A stretch of DNA of 64,000 nt from Synechococcus sp. MW101C3 (GCF_002252635.1 NZ_NQKX01000004.1:1-64000), one strand, 5' to 3'. Counted from the stretch's first letter, positions 45,707-55,299 are shown. The notes: a model not told the origin generated them from the letters alone. A program made the numbers and translations.

Positions 45707-48367
45707 TCAAGCCACTTGATAATACACAAGTGAATTGGACCCATCTGCTGACTCCACCTGCTGAAAGACCGGCAATGTATCTTGTGCATAGGCTGGAGTT
45801 TCCACTCGGCGATTACCGGGATCCGCAACAACATCCTGGGTAAGGACAGCAACCAAGGCCCAGCTATCTCCACCGTTCGTGCTCTCGCTGACCGCAACAA
45901 CCCCTTCTCCATCGATATTGATATCATAGGCGATCTTGATCGTGCCATCATCCATCAAGCTGATCTGCATGTAGTTGCCGCTGGGCGGATCCGTGATCAC
46001 AACAGGCTCATCCCATGAGTCCGTATCATTATTGTATCGCAAGTAAACAACTCTGCCCTCACCGTTATTCGTGGCAACATGGATGTTGCCGTCCTCATCG
46101 GTCAACGAGCTGAAATGGGTGGCATTGGGATCATTCTGACTATCTCCCTTGATCAAGATTGTCTCACTGACGCCAAGGCTGCCACCAGAGGACGCGCTTT
46201 CCGCAAACTCAGTCCAATTGAGGGTGTCTCCATTGGTATAAAGGACCCCAAAGCCGTCATCCAATGCAATGATGTCACCCGACATCCTGCCGTCATTCGT
46301 TGTATTAGGAATTCCTTGATTGAGGACAGTCCATGTTGCTCCTTGATCATTGCTCTGAGCGACCCTTAGGCTGGCCTGTCCTGTTGACCTGTCGGTTGCC
46401 GTAAACGCTACTACGATCGTGCCATCCTCCGTGACTGCGATGGACGGCCGCTCAATCCTAAGGGACGCAGGACTGGGTGGGATTACCGTCGATTCAATTG
46501 TCCAAGATACACTCTGCTCCGAATAACTCAGGATGGCAAGAGCGATCCTGCCGCCTTCAATTGTATAGACCGAATACAGCTTGCCATCCACGATTACGCC
46601 ATCTGCACGGGAAGAACCAGTGGAGTTCTCCAGCGTGACAGCTGCCATCCATGTTGAGCCATTGTCTATGCTGGAATAAAGTGAAAGCCGGCCATTTGTG
46701 TTGGCCATCACATGAACAGCGCCATCTTCAGTGACCCATGAATGATCCTGAAAGCGCGAGGAGATCATGCCCTCATTCCCGTTCGTGATCGTAGTGGGAA
46801 TACCGGTGATGACATCCGGGGCACTAGGGGCACTTGGGACAAACAGGATGGTGCCATTCACAGAGAAAGCGGCAGGATCGGCCGGCGAGTTGTTCGCGAT
46901 GATCTCATCCAAGTCTTCGCCAACTAGTGTGATTGTCCCTGCATTGCCAGGGTTGGTGAAGCTATACGCTGTGGCGAAGATCTGGCCAGAGGAATTAGCA
47001 TTAACAACATTATTGCCCTGCAGATCGGCGAAGATTGAGCCACCGGTTGTCTCCCTTCCATTCACAACTGCTCGAGCCCTCAAAAGAATGCCATCGCCCT
47101 CAGACTGGAGGATCGTGTTCGCATAAAGTGCGATGTTAATGCTCGAGTTTTCATAAGACAAGATCTTGATTCCTTCAGCAGACTGACTGCTCTGAATGGG
47201 ATTACTCGCAAGTGTTGAGATTGTGTTATTCGACACCATGGCTTCGCCAACTTCTCCATTGACTCCGGCAATCAAGTAGATTCCGTCGGCGTCATTGCCA
47301 AGCGTGGTGACTTCATTGTCTTCAATGTTTACACTCTGGATAACACTATTCCTGAGCACGTTAACATAAATCGCGTCAGACTCTAGGTTGAATTGATTAT
47401 TCGAGCCGCTGCCAACGTCTCCCGTTGTCAGAATCGTGTTGCTATTCACGGTTGCCTGCCTGATCGTTGCCCCATCCAAGCTGCTCAGGTAAACACCTTC
47501 GGAGAGAGGGCCCGACGTTGAAATGTCATTCTGGTTCACTTGCACAGTTCCAATCGAGCCAGATCCAGAGGCCAGCACACGAATACCATGGGACAAGAAG
47601 GCTCCATTCGTGCTGATCGTGTTCCCAATGAGGTCTAGGCGATCAAGGTAACCATTGGAAACGACCACTTCAATGCCAGCTGTTTGTGCACCACTGGCTG
47701 TGATTGCATTATCGAGAATTTGGAGATCGTTGGTCGGGGACGTAGTGGCACGGCTTTCCGTCACAAGGATGCCACGATTCCCATCGCCAATCGCGGAGAT
47801 CTTGTTCCCAGAGATGGTATGGGTATTGGCACCTTGAACCAAGATACCCGAACCACCATTGCCACTGATTTTGTTAGAGAAAGTGTTGTCAACCATTTGC
47901 CCTGTGAGGGGATCCATCAGAGCACCAATCGTGTTGTGACTTGAATTGGCTGTGATTCGGATCCCATTCCCCGAGTTGCCCTGGCCAGTGACACCATCGA
48001 GCATCAAGCCAAAGAAGTTATTCTGAACAGTGATCCCATTCGCATCAAGCCTGAGGCCATCACCACCGGCATCATTTAGTGACAACCCTCGAAGGCTTGA
48101 TTCCGCGGCTCGGCTGCCGCGGAAGACTAATCCTGCTCGACCATTGAAATCAATGGCGATGCCGGGCGCGCTCATGTCATTAAACAATCCACTGATCGCC
48201 ACCCGGTCAGTTACTACGGGCAAACTACTAAACAGGCTGATTGTTCCTCCAGCAAGAGAGGGATCAAAGCCAATCGAATCGAACCCGATAGAACTATTGG
48301 CACTGGTGATTGCCCACCTCAGGGTCCCAATCCCTTGATTGGCCAGGCTAGTTACAAGAAAGTCCAT
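45707..48367 (-). CDS. Parallel beta-helix and Asp-box repeat protein, probably secreted
   Basis: This 886-residue protein has two halves. Residues about 1-500 carry right-handed parallel beta-helix repeats, with many N-x-I-S/T turns such as NKISGNGGSGILVQGANTHT and SNTILTTGDVGSGSNNQ. Residues about 540-880 form a sialidase-like propeller with Asp-boxes SSIDNGSTW, QSNDQGATW, and ESTNGGDSW. I see no cysteine and no signal peptide; the protein begins MDFLVTSLANQGIGTLRWAI, a start shared by leaderless cyanobacterial surface proteins. The propeller lacks the arginine triad I would expect of an active sialidase, so glycan binding is more likely than cleavage. Type I export is inference from the nearby exporter. 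Confidence 0.8.
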   Translation of the reverse strand: MDFLVTSLANQGIGTLRWAITSANSSIGFDSIGFDPSLAGGTISLFSSLPVVTDRVAISGLFNDMSAPGIAIDFNGRAGLVFRGSRAAESSLRGLSLNDAGGDGLRLDANGITVQNNFFGLMLDGVTGQGNSGNGIRITANSSHNTIGALMDPLTGQMVDNTFSNKISGNGGSGILVQGANTHTISGNKISAIGDGNRGILVTESRATTSPTNDLQILDNAITASGAQTAGIEVVVSNGYLDRLDLIGNTISTNGAFLSHGIRVLASGSGSIGTVQVNQNDISTSGPLSEGVYLSSLDGATIRQATVNSNTILTTGDVGSGSNNQFNLESDAIYVNVLRNSVIQSVNIEDNEVTTLGNDADGIYLIAGVNGEVGEAMVSNNTISTLASNPIQSSQSAEGIKILSYENSSINIALYANTILQSEGDGILLRARAVVNGRETTGGSIFADLQGNNVVNANSSGQIFATAYSFTNPGNAGTITLVGEDLDEIIANNSPADPAAFSVNGTILFVPSAPSAPDVITGIPTTITNGNEGMISSRFQDHSWVTEDGAVHVMANTNGRLSLYSSIDNGSTWMAAVTLENSTGSSRADGVIVDGKLYSVYTIEGGRIALAILSYSEQSVSWTIESTVIPPSPASLRIERPSIAVTEDGTIVVAFTATDRSTGQASLRVAQSNDQGATWTVLNQGIPNTTNDGRMSGDIIALDDGFGVLYTNGDTLNWTEFAESASSGGSLGVSETILIKGDSQNDPNATHFSSLTDEDGNIHVATNNGEGRVVYLRYNNDTDSWDEPVVITDPPSGNYMQISLMDDGTIKIAYDINIDGEGVVAVSESTNGGDSWALVAVLTQDVVADPGNRRVETPAYAQDTLPVFQQVESADGSNSLVYYQVA

Positions 48368-48993
48368 TCAGCCCACAACATATACGATATATCTTGATGC
48401 TATTGATAAAAATCTTGTCCTTCTGCAGCCTGGGCGGTGATCTTTATAGTTTTTAACAGTTAGCCGGGCTGGATGCCTCCAGAACCGAAGCAAAGTGGCT
48501 GACAGGTTCTTTTTGCCTGAGCTGCGAGGATTGGCTCGCTCAGTGGAGTTCCCTCACACCAGAATCCATGCCAACGTCTACCGAAGTTGATCAGTTTCTG
48601 ATCAACTCATCAGGAAGATCCCTAATCCCCGCATAGGCGACGGTAGCTACCAGGAAGGATGGCGCTGATCCATGCTCTTGCCCAGGCTCAAGGTCACTGG
48701 AAGCCCGGCTCCGGTTGAGCCAATCCAGCAATAGCCGGCTGCTGATCATCGATGAACAGCCACACACTGACGATCAACGGCAACAGCCTGCCCTGTGTCA
48801 ATCAGGTTGACCGGTAGGAACAGGTGTTCTGAGGCCTGAGAACGCTGTTAGGTTCGGGAGTGCGGCCAGGCTGTAGCGGTGCCTTTCAGCAAAGGTGTCA
48901 CTTTAGGGCTGATCTCAAGCGGCCTCAGCCAAAGGTAGCGCCAGAGTCAACACTGGATCTTCTGGAGGCTTGTTGATCCACACCTGTCCCGTG
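48368..48993. other. Gene-free stretch upstream of the beta-helix gene
   Basis: The first bases are AT-rich with the palindrome-like ATATACGATATAT near 48379 and probably hold the promoter of the minus-strand beta-helix gene. The remainder has no supported gene. A near-identical 23-mer ending GTGTCAATCAGGTTG occurs at 48787-48809 and 48983-49005. Confidence 0.4.
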
Positions 48994-49099
48994 TCAATCA
49001 GGTTGGCGCCAGCAGCGGCTGGGTCGGCTCCATCGCAACGGCTTCGCTGTAACGACGCATGGATCTGCTCCATCAAGCCCCGGGTGTGAAAATGAGAGG

Positions 49100-49332
49100 G
49101 CTGACATCATTCCTGAACCCGGGGGCGTCGGCACCTCGATCAGCGCATCCACCATGGCTGGATTGCTGAGGTCATACCGCTGCTGCATCAGATGGACATG
49201 GAGCATTGTCCTTAGCAGATAGGCAGAGAAACCGCCATTGGAGCCGGCTTTGGGGTAGCGAGCCTCGATCACATGGATCAGTGCCACCCAGGGCACTAGC
49301 TTCTCCATCTCAATCAACAACTTCTCTTGCAT
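49100..49332 (-). pseudogene. IS5-family transposase, N-terminal remnant
   Basis: The minus strand reads MQEKLLIEMEKLVPWVALIH, IEARYPKAGSNGG, and TMLHVHLMQQRYDLSNPAMV followed by DALIEVPT. This is the conserved N-terminal domain of IS5 transposases. After about residue 70 the sequence no longer matches, and the catalytic DDE region is missing. The open frame continues to 48994 with unrelated residues. It marks an old insertion next to the methyltransferase gene. Confidence 0.8.
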
Positions 49333-49467
49333 GGTGCGCTTCTTGGCTGTGGTCTACCCGTAATCGACAAACCCAAGCTGCTTGCAATCTATGGACCCAG
49401 TCCGTACCGACGATCACAGAGCCATTGTCCCGTGAATGGGATGACTTTGCCAGAGTCTCCCCAGTCC

Positions 49468-50097
49468 CTAATGCCTACGAAATGCATAGAGCTGCAGAGA
49501 GAGCGCTGGTATAACTTGCAACCTTCGATGGAAGGTATTGACAAAACTGTCAATGGCGGGCTTAGGCATAGTGAAATGATCCTTTTCTACTGCGCTTTCA
49601 GCATGCCAAAGATAATCGTCAAAAATCAGCAGTCCATCATTTTTAGTGAGGTGGAAGCTCATTACCGCATCACTAAGCACATCGGCTGCTTGGTGGGACC
49701 CATCAATATAAACAAGATCAAAGCTATTCTCATGGCCTTTTGCCAGAAGCCTTGCTAGTGCTCGATGCGAAAAGTCCTTGTGGATTGAGAGCGTAACTGG
49801 ATGCGCTGCTCTATCTCTTGAGATAGAGATATTCTGGCGAAACCTTTCCTCTACGAAACTCATATTCGTGAAATACTTGCCTTCCTCTTGTTGGTGCTCA
49901 ATTCCACCTGCCCATGTATCAACGCAATGAAGATATAGTGGGCGTTCGTTCGCACAATTATCTATCAGCCAGCAGGCTGACTGACCTTCATACGAACCGA
50001 TTTCAAGGATCTTTCGAGGCTTTAGCTCGGAGATCAAACGCTTCCAAATGGGGACATGAGTTTGAAACCAGCGATTTGAAAAAGTCAACTCTGCCAT
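49468..50097 (-). CDS. Class I SAM-dependent methyltransferase
   Basis: This 209-residue protein has the SAM motif ILEIGSYEGQSACWLIDNC (about residues 30-48), HCVDTWAGGIEHQQEEGKYF, and the post-motif FDLVYIDGSHQAADVLSDAV with LLIFDDYLW. It is of the same Methyltransf_24 type as the protein at 17369-18175, but the two differ widely. The composition is more AT-rich than the flanks. It stands alone between an IS5 scar and a 497-base gap, so its partner is unknown. Glycan methylation is inferred from the island context only. Confidence 0.8.
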   Translation of the reverse strand: MAELTFSNRWFQTHVPIWKRLISELKPRKILEIGSYEGQSACWLIDNCANERPLYLHCVDTWAGGIEHQQEEGKYFTNMSFVEERFRQNISISRDRAAHPVTLSIHKDFSHRALARLLAKGHENSFDLVYIDGSHQAADVLSDAVMSFHLTKNDGLLIFDDYLWHAESAVEKDHFTMPKPAIDSFVNTFHRRLQVIPALSLQLYAFRRH

Positions 50098-50594
50098 TCA
50101 GGCCAATGAACTTTGTTGGATAGGTTCATCCTATACGAAAGCCGATCTCTGGCACCGCTGATGATCAAGTGTTACGTTACCTGAATCCCTCATCAGGCCA
50201 AGACTGTACATGGCTCGCACCAACAGCAAAACGCTGAAGCTTCGATCCATTTGCATCAGATGGGGCATGCGCGAAAGGAGATTAGCAACTTGGACAGGAA
50301 AGACAGAGAAGCGGTAGATATGGTTGCGTTTGGTGCTCTCGGCTGGATCCTCTGCCTCTTGAAAAGTGGCCAGATTGGTTAGGCATCACCTTTCCTGCAA
50401 GAGGGGGAAGGAGCATGATAGCAATCCTGAAAGCGGGGGCTTCGGAAGGGCGATCCACAGAGGTAATCGAGGCAGAGGCCTACAAATCAGCTGGACTCAT
50501 CTAGTTGTATCTTCCCATCCCAGGCGCCATGGTTCGGAAGAACAATGAGCGGCATCGCACAACCACACTGCAGCCTTGAAAAGTGCTTCTAATG
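50098..50594. other. Gene-free 497-base stretch
   Basis: No supported gene on either strand. Short open frames (for example 50366-50548) have no recognisable protein features. The sequence may be decayed coding DNA between two AT-richer genes. Confidence 0.35.
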
Positions 50595-52772
50595 TCATAC
50601 GTAGATGCTGGGCTTGCCAAAGAGGACGCTATTGATCAACTGGTCGAAGCCAGGCCTGGCAGAGTATCTCGCATGATATTGGTGAACATAGGATGGGCCA
50701 TTTGGGCCGAGAAGCCGAAGCTTGCTGAGATCATTTTCAATCATCTCCTTAACTTTTAAATGATCTGTTCCGTCGTAGCATGAAGGATAAAGCATGCCAA
50801 ACTCTCCATTCGCAATCGGCTCCCTAAAGCCAACAATATCGGGAGCAATGATGGGGACCGACAGAGACGCACATTCCAAAGCCACCAAGGGCATGCCCTC
50901 ATACTCCGAAAAGAAAACAACGACATCACAAAGGGACAAGAAGCCGCCAGCGTCTTTAACATTCCCTACATAACTGAGGTTGCCATACTGTGAAGCGGCT
51001 TTGTCAACGGTGCTGCGCAATTCACCATCTCCTCCTAGGAGATAGGAGACGCCGCTGTTAGCTTGAGTGGATTCGACAAGCCTCAGAAACTCATCGGGCC
51101 GCTTCTGTCTGTCTAAACGGCCGAGAAAACCAACAATCACATTGGTATCTGGGATTCCTAGCGCCTTGCGGCTATAGCGAGCAGAAGCCTGTTGCGATTG
51201 CAGACGCATAGACTTTACCTGGTTGTGCACGACAAGGACTTTGCTTTGATCCACGCCATAGCGGCCGCAAATAAAGTCTTTATATGTCTCACTGATGACG
51301 ATTCGAGTGTCAATGAAATCTTTGTAATAGTTGCTGAGGTCGAACCAGCTCAGGGTGCCAGTGGCTCCGATGCAATGGAGCAAGTCGACAACACGGGTTG
51401 AGGGGAAGTACTTTTTGATCAGCGGCGTAAGGCAATAAAGATGCGGATTGCTCATAATCATTATTGCCGCAGGCTTGTGAATGCAAATCAATGCCCAGAG
51501 TGCCTTGATTCTGCCGATTGGCGATGTGCTCAGTTCTTCCAGGATGCCAGCACACAGTGCCACAGAAGAAAACTGCTCTCTGAAGTAGCTATTCTCACCA
51601 TGTCCACGAACGACAATATTCAATAACTCTCGACCTTGAATCTCCTTCAGATATTCACAAAGATCCAACAAGACCTGCTCTGCCCCGCCAGCACGCCACC
51701 AATAATGGCCAACCAGAACGCTACTGGAAGCAGGGCTGAGCGCAGAGAGCTTAGAATAGATGTCATCAAAGCTACTGCTAGCATAATTGACGCTCTCTGA
51801 TAATCCGCAATACTGCTCACATGGATTGGGGAGGAACCTTAGAGAGACTAGTTCAGAGATCAACTTCTTAGGCCGAGCAATCGCATAGAACAGATAGCGC
51901 GTTTTAACCCTTGCCACGGGTGTATCAATTTTCAAGGCTTGCCTCAGCAGCATCGCTAGCGCTTGCCTTGAGTAATACCTAGGATCAAGTGGAGACGTCG
52001 TAGTCTCTGATCCAGATCGCGCTTTCATATAATTCAGCTTGGCCCCTGCCATGAACGGCAGACGACAAACAAACGTACGCCAATGAACATAACGGCTAGC
52101 GAGTGCGAGCTCAGGAGACCTCGTCATCATACTTTTGACGTTCTTACGGTAGTAAAAGACGATGGATCTATTGGGCTCTCCATACCAGCCTTTTACAAGT
52201 AGGCTCATATACGTGGCCCAGTCTTCATACCACTTAATGCCACCGGCAACTGTCTTATCTCTTTGGCCCTTGATTGACTCCCATGCTCTCTTTCTAAACA
52301 TGGAGGCTGTTGCACAATAATTATAGACGAATAGCCTTCTTATGCCAAAGTCTTCAGCAGGCGAGAAGTTTTGCTCAAATCCGAATCCCACTACGTTTGG
52401 ATATGTCCAACCAATCTTCTCGCTTGACATCATTGTTGCCAAGCCTTTGAGAAGATAGTCGGAAGAGACAAGATCGTCGGAGTCAAGAAACACCAGAAAG
52501 TCACCCTTGGCGATCTTTGCGCCGAAGTTGCGAACCTGAACCAATCCAGTATTAACGGCAAGGCGCTTAACCGTCACATGATTGGCACAACCAGAGGCTT
52601 GGCCCTCAATCACATCAAGCAAGTGCCGGGTATCCTGGCTAGTGGAATGGTCATCGATAATGATAATTTCATAGCTACTGGGGTCAAGAGTTTGCTTGCA
52701 TGCGCTCAGAAATGCCGCCTCAAGCTGATCTGGCTTGGTATTGTATACAGGTATCACTACAGATGCAAGCAT
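50595..52772 (-). CDS. Fused family 2 and family 4 glycosyltransferase
   Basis: This 725-residue protein joins a GT2 domain (about residues 1-240: ASVVIPVYNTKPDQLEAAFL, EIIIIDDHSTSQDTRHLLDV, KGDFLVFLDSDDLVSSDYLL) to a GT4 domain (about 350-720: VLVGHYWWRAGGAEQVLLDL, VGFLGRLDRQKRPDEFLRLV, and FFSEYEGMPLVALECASLSV). The linker of about 100 residues is basic and helical. Such fusions carry out two successive sugar transfers. The DNA is markedly more AT-rich than the housekeeping flanks (ATA, TTA, AGA codons), suggesting horizontal gain. The start is the ATG at 52772; the gene is separated from the Wzm permease by 207 bases. Confidence 0.88.
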   Translation of the reverse strand: MLASVVIPVYNTKPDQLEAAFLSACKQTLDPSSYEIIIIDDHSTSQDTRHLLDVIEGQASGCANHVTVKRLAVNTGLVQVRNFGAKIAKGDFLVFLDSDDLVSSDYLLKGLATMMSSEKIGWTYPNVVGFGFEQNFSPAEDFGIRRLFVYNYCATASMFRKRAWESIKGQRDKTVAGGIKWYEDWATYMSLLVKGWYGEPNRSIVFYYRKNVKSMMTRSPELALASRYVHWRTFVCRLPFMAGAKLNYMKARSGSETTTSPLDPRYYSRQALAMLLRQALKIDTPVARVKTRYLFYAIARPKKLISELVSLRFLPNPCEQYCGLSESVNYASSSFDDIYSKLSALSPASSSVLVGHYWWRAGGAEQVLLDLCEYLKEIQGRELLNIVVRGHGENSYFREQFSSVALCAGILEELSTSPIGRIKALWALICIHKPAAIMIMSNPHLYCLTPLIKKYFPSTRVVDLLHCIGATGTLSWFDLSNYYKDFIDTRIVISETYKDFICGRYGVDQSKVLVVHNQVKSMRLQSQQASARYSRKALGIPDTNVIVGFLGRLDRQKRPDEFLRLVESTQANSGVSYLLGGDGELRSTVDKAASQYGNLSYVGNVKDAGGFLSLCDVVVFFSEYEGMPLVALECASLSVPIIAPDIVGFREPIANGEFGMLYPSCYDGTDHLKVKEMIENDLSKLRLLGPNGPSYVHQYHARYSARPGFDQLINSVLFGKPSIYV

Positions 52773-52979
52773 AAATAAATGATCGCCGATGTCTAATATA
52801 GTAGCACGCTAAGCACTTTCCCGCCAAGACTTTCACCTACAGATTCTGGAAGCTATGGCGATTCATAGGGAATTGAGGCCAGCTAACACAGCTGGCATTC
52901 ACTCATTGGTGACAAGAAGCCCTGCACTCGTTGGTTACATGTAGAAGAGAGCCCCTCAAAGGAGCCATGCGCTGCAGCC

Positions 52980-53807
52980 TCAGACCCATAGAGGAAGGCG
53001 ATACCGAACCCACTTCAAGGCTCCCACTGCGATCAAGACCCCAATGGTGTTAATGGCAAGGGAGAGTAACTCATCTCCAAGCTGGATCTGACCATCAATC
53101 AAGCTGTCCCTCACCGGTGCAAGCGCTTGGTAGAAGGGATTGAAGTCAGCGAGAACGCTGAGCTCGCCAAGGCCTTCCCGCTTGTAGAGGATTGGAGAAA
53201 CAAGAAAAAGCAGCTGGAGAAGAATCGGCATCAACTGAGCAAAATCCTTGAAGCGGGCTCCCAACACGGCCATCAAAACGATGATCCAAAATGTGAATAG
53301 GAATAGATTGAGCAATGGTAGCCAGATGTAGTGAACAGCATTCAGGAGAAGGCCTGGATCAATCAATGCGAAGGCGAGGAGAACAACCACAAAGGCCTGG
53401 GCGAACGTCTGGAGCTGGAAAGCCCATTCCTCCAGGCAATAGAAGATGCTCGGCATCGCATTGTTCACGAGTTGGTCACGGCGCAGCAGGAATAGAGTGC
53501 TGCCTGCAAGCGACGCCATGCTGACGAGCCCCCAGATAGTGACACCAAATCCGAGATAGATAATGTAACGGAGAGGGTCGGCAACCTTCAGAACAGTGCC
53601 GTACACAACTCCTAAAACACCAACACTTAATAGATTGCTCAGGCCCATCCAAAAGCTACCCAGCGTGGTGCGGCTGAACCGAGCCAAGGTGCGCAACCAA
53701 GCGCTGTACCACCATGCACGCGCCGTGCGGCACGCATAACCCAGTCCATGGCCCATGGCAGGCTTTGCATCTCGCAGACTCATATCCCTCGATGAAAGCT
53801 CCTGCAT
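52980..53807 (-). CDS. wzm: ABC polysaccharide exporter permease (second system)
   Basis: This 275-residue ABC-2 permease has six hydrophobic segments. Its N-terminus WWYSAWLRTLARFSRTTLGS followed by FWMGLSNLLSVGVLGVVYGT matches the Wzm/KpsM family, and the last segments are preceded by NPFYQALAPVRDSLI. It lies 3 bases downstream of its ATPase gene and is its likely partner. It is only distantly similar to the permease at 19654, so the two exporters probably carry different glycans. Confidence 0.88.
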   Translation of the reverse strand: MQELSSRDMSLRDAKPAMGHGLGYACRTARAWWYSAWLRTLARFSRTTLGSFWMGLSNLLSVGVLGVVYGTVLKVADPLRYIIYLGFGVTIWGLVSMASLAGSTLFLLRRDQLVNNAMPSIFYCLEEWAFQLQTFAQAFVVVLLAFALIDPGLLLNAVHYIWLPLLNLFLFTFWIIVLMAVLGARFKDFAQLMPILLQLLFLVSPILYKREGLGELSVLADFNPFYQALAPVRDSLIDGQIQLGDELLSLAINTIGVLIAVGALKWVRYRLPLWV

Positions 53808-53810
53808 CGC

Positions 53811-54605
53811 TCAGCCCACCCCCTTGGTGTAGGCCTCGATCGCATCCTCTAGGGAGCCATCAAACTCAAGGTGCCCGTGCATGAGAACCACCCCCCTGGT
53901 GCAGAATTGAGCGAGCAGGTCATTGGAGTGGGAGGCCAGAATCAGTGTTCCCGCTTCCCCTAAGAAGCGTGTGAGCTGGTGCCGGGCTCGGGAGAGGAAC
54001 CACTGATCACCAGCCCCTAGCCCCTCGTCTAGCGCCAAGGCTTCATGCCTGAAGGCGGTAAGGAGCCCGAACTGCAGCCGGGTGCGCATGCCTTCGCTAT
54101 AGGTGCGAATCGGTAGATGGATGAAATCAGCCAATTCTGTAAAGGCTGTGAGTTCCTCCAGAAAAGCGTCAAATCCCTTGATTGTGTTGCAATTGAAGAG
54201 ATAGTGGGCGCGTGCAGCGTGCCTGCCGGTGAGATCGGTGTCCACCCAAAAGTTCTTATTGATCAGTGGAACCACCCGACCATAACGGCGGATACTGCCA
54301 CTGCTTGGCTTGTAGATGTCACAGAGCAACCGCAAAAGGGTGGATTTACCGGCACCGTTATGGCCCAGCAATGCGACTCGCTCTCCTTTATTGACTGTGA
54401 AGCTGAGGTTATTGAGAGCGCGCACCGAGACCCCTCCTCGTTTGCCGCGGTTCAGCAGGCCGCCAGTGAGCCCACCGACGAGCGCTGCTTTGAGCGAACG
54501 ACCGCCAACGCCCTCCACCGGAATGTCGAGGCAAACCCTGTCAAGCTCCACCAGCGGCTGATCACCAGGACTGGAGGCCAAGCCTCTCCTTGAAGAGAGC
54601 GTCAC
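53811..54605 (-). CDS. wzt: ABC polysaccharide exporter ATPase (second system)
   Basis: This 264-residue protein is a single NBD with Walker A ALLGHNGAGKST (about residue 70), the signature TYSEGMRTRLQFGL, and Walker B HEALALDEGLGAGD. It lacks the C-terminal carbohydrate-binding domain of the other Wzt, so export would not need a terminal modification (KpsT/TagH-like). I place the start at the GTG at 54605, 8 bases after the ribH stop. The longer frame to 54938 is only antiparallel shadow of ribH, and a TTG at 54617 would overlap ribH. It is apparently co-transcribed with psbZ and ribH. Confidence 0.88.
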   Translation of the reverse strand: MTLSSRRGLASSPGDQPLVELDRVCLDIPVEGVGGRSLKAALVGGLTGGLLNRGKRGGVSVRALNNLSFTVNKGERVALLGHNGAGKSTLLRLLCDIYKPSSGSIRRYGRVVPLINKNFWVDTDLTGRHAARAHYLFNCNTIKGFDAFLEELTAFTELADFIHLPIRTYSEGMRTRLQFGLLTAFRHEALALDEGLGAGDQWFLSRARHQLTRFLGEAGTLILASHSNDLLAQFCTRGVVLMHGHLEFDGSLEDAIEAYTKGVG

Positions 54606-54613
54606 GCTATCGG

Positions 54614-55105
54614 TCAACGTACAATTGTGCCAGGTAGCACTTGCATCAGGCTGCCCATTTCCAGGGCCTGCAACGCATAGCTCCAGCCCAGGTTGCTCTT
54701 GATGCCGGCCCGCTCCAGCGCCTGCTGGAGGGTGTCGGTGGTGAGCACGCCGAAGATCACCGGCACGCCCGTATCGCGGGCCACGGCCGCCACGCCCTTG
54801 CTCACTTCGGAGCAGACGTAATCGAAGTGGGGCGTGTCGCCGCGGATCACGGCCCCGAGTGTGATCACCACCTGATAGCGGCCCGAGGCCGCCAGACGCT
54901 GCGCCACGAGGGGAATCTCGAAGCTGCCGGGCACCCACGCCACATCCAGCTGCTCGCTGCTGGGGGTGACGTCGATGCCGTGGCGAGACAGCGCATCCAG
55001 GCAGGCGCTGAGCAGCTTGCCCGTGACCAGGTCATTGAACCGGCCCACAACAATGCCGATATGGAGGCCGCTGACCTCGGTGAACCGTCCTTCGAAAACC
55101 GCCAA
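54614..55105 (-). CDS. ribH: 6,7-dimethyl-8-ribityllumazine synthase
   Basis: This 163-residue protein has the lumazine synthase motifs [60 protein letters not shown] (with the catalytic histidine), and [19 protein letters not shown]. It condenses ArPD with dihydroxybutanone phosphate in riboflavin synthesis and assembles as a 60-mer or pentamer. The start is TTG at 55105 (MAVFEGRF), 5 bases after the psbZ stop. The short spacing to psbZ and to the ATPase gene suggests one transcript. Confidence 0.95.
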   Translation of the reverse strand: MAVFEGRFTEVSGLHIGIVVGRFNDLVTGKLLSACLDALSRHGIDVTPSSEQLDVAWVPGSFEIPLVAQRLAASGRYQVVITLGAVIRGDTPHFDYVCSEVSKGVAAVARDTGVPVIFGVLTTDTLQQALERAGIKSNLGWSYALQALEMGSLMQVLPGTIVR

Positions 55106-55110
55106 GGGCC

Positions 55111-55299
55111 TCAGACCACGAAGTAACTGATTCCCCAGTTGAGCAGAACGAGGGCCACCCAGGCGGCCCCACCCAGCAGGATCAGGCGGTTGGAGCGGCC
55201 GCTGTCTTCGGTGCTCGCGTAGAGCACTGGCACCGCCACGATCAGGGCGAACGACATCACCACCAGGGCCAGAACGGTGAGGGTGTTGAGGAGCTGCAT
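55111..55299 (-). CDS. psbZ: Photosystem II protein PsbZ
   Basis: This 62-residue protein reads [20 protein letters not shown], then [20 protein letters not shown], then [22 protein letters not shown]. Two membrane helices separated by a polar loop are diagnostic of PsbZ (Ycf9), which stabilises the PSII-light-harvesting contact. Its frame is open far upstream, but that is antisense to mutS; the ATG at 55299 gives the normal length. It is the surest sign that the organism is photosynthetic. It heads a run with ribH and the second ABC exporter. Confidence 0.96.
   Translation of the reverse strand: MQLLNTLTVLALVVMSFALIVAVPVLYASTEDSGRSNRLILLGGAAWVALVLLNWGISYFVV

Noticed and set aside
50366-50548. 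Short open frame in the gap before the GT2-GT4 fusion
   Set aside because: Low-complexity basic translation, no start signal and no family.
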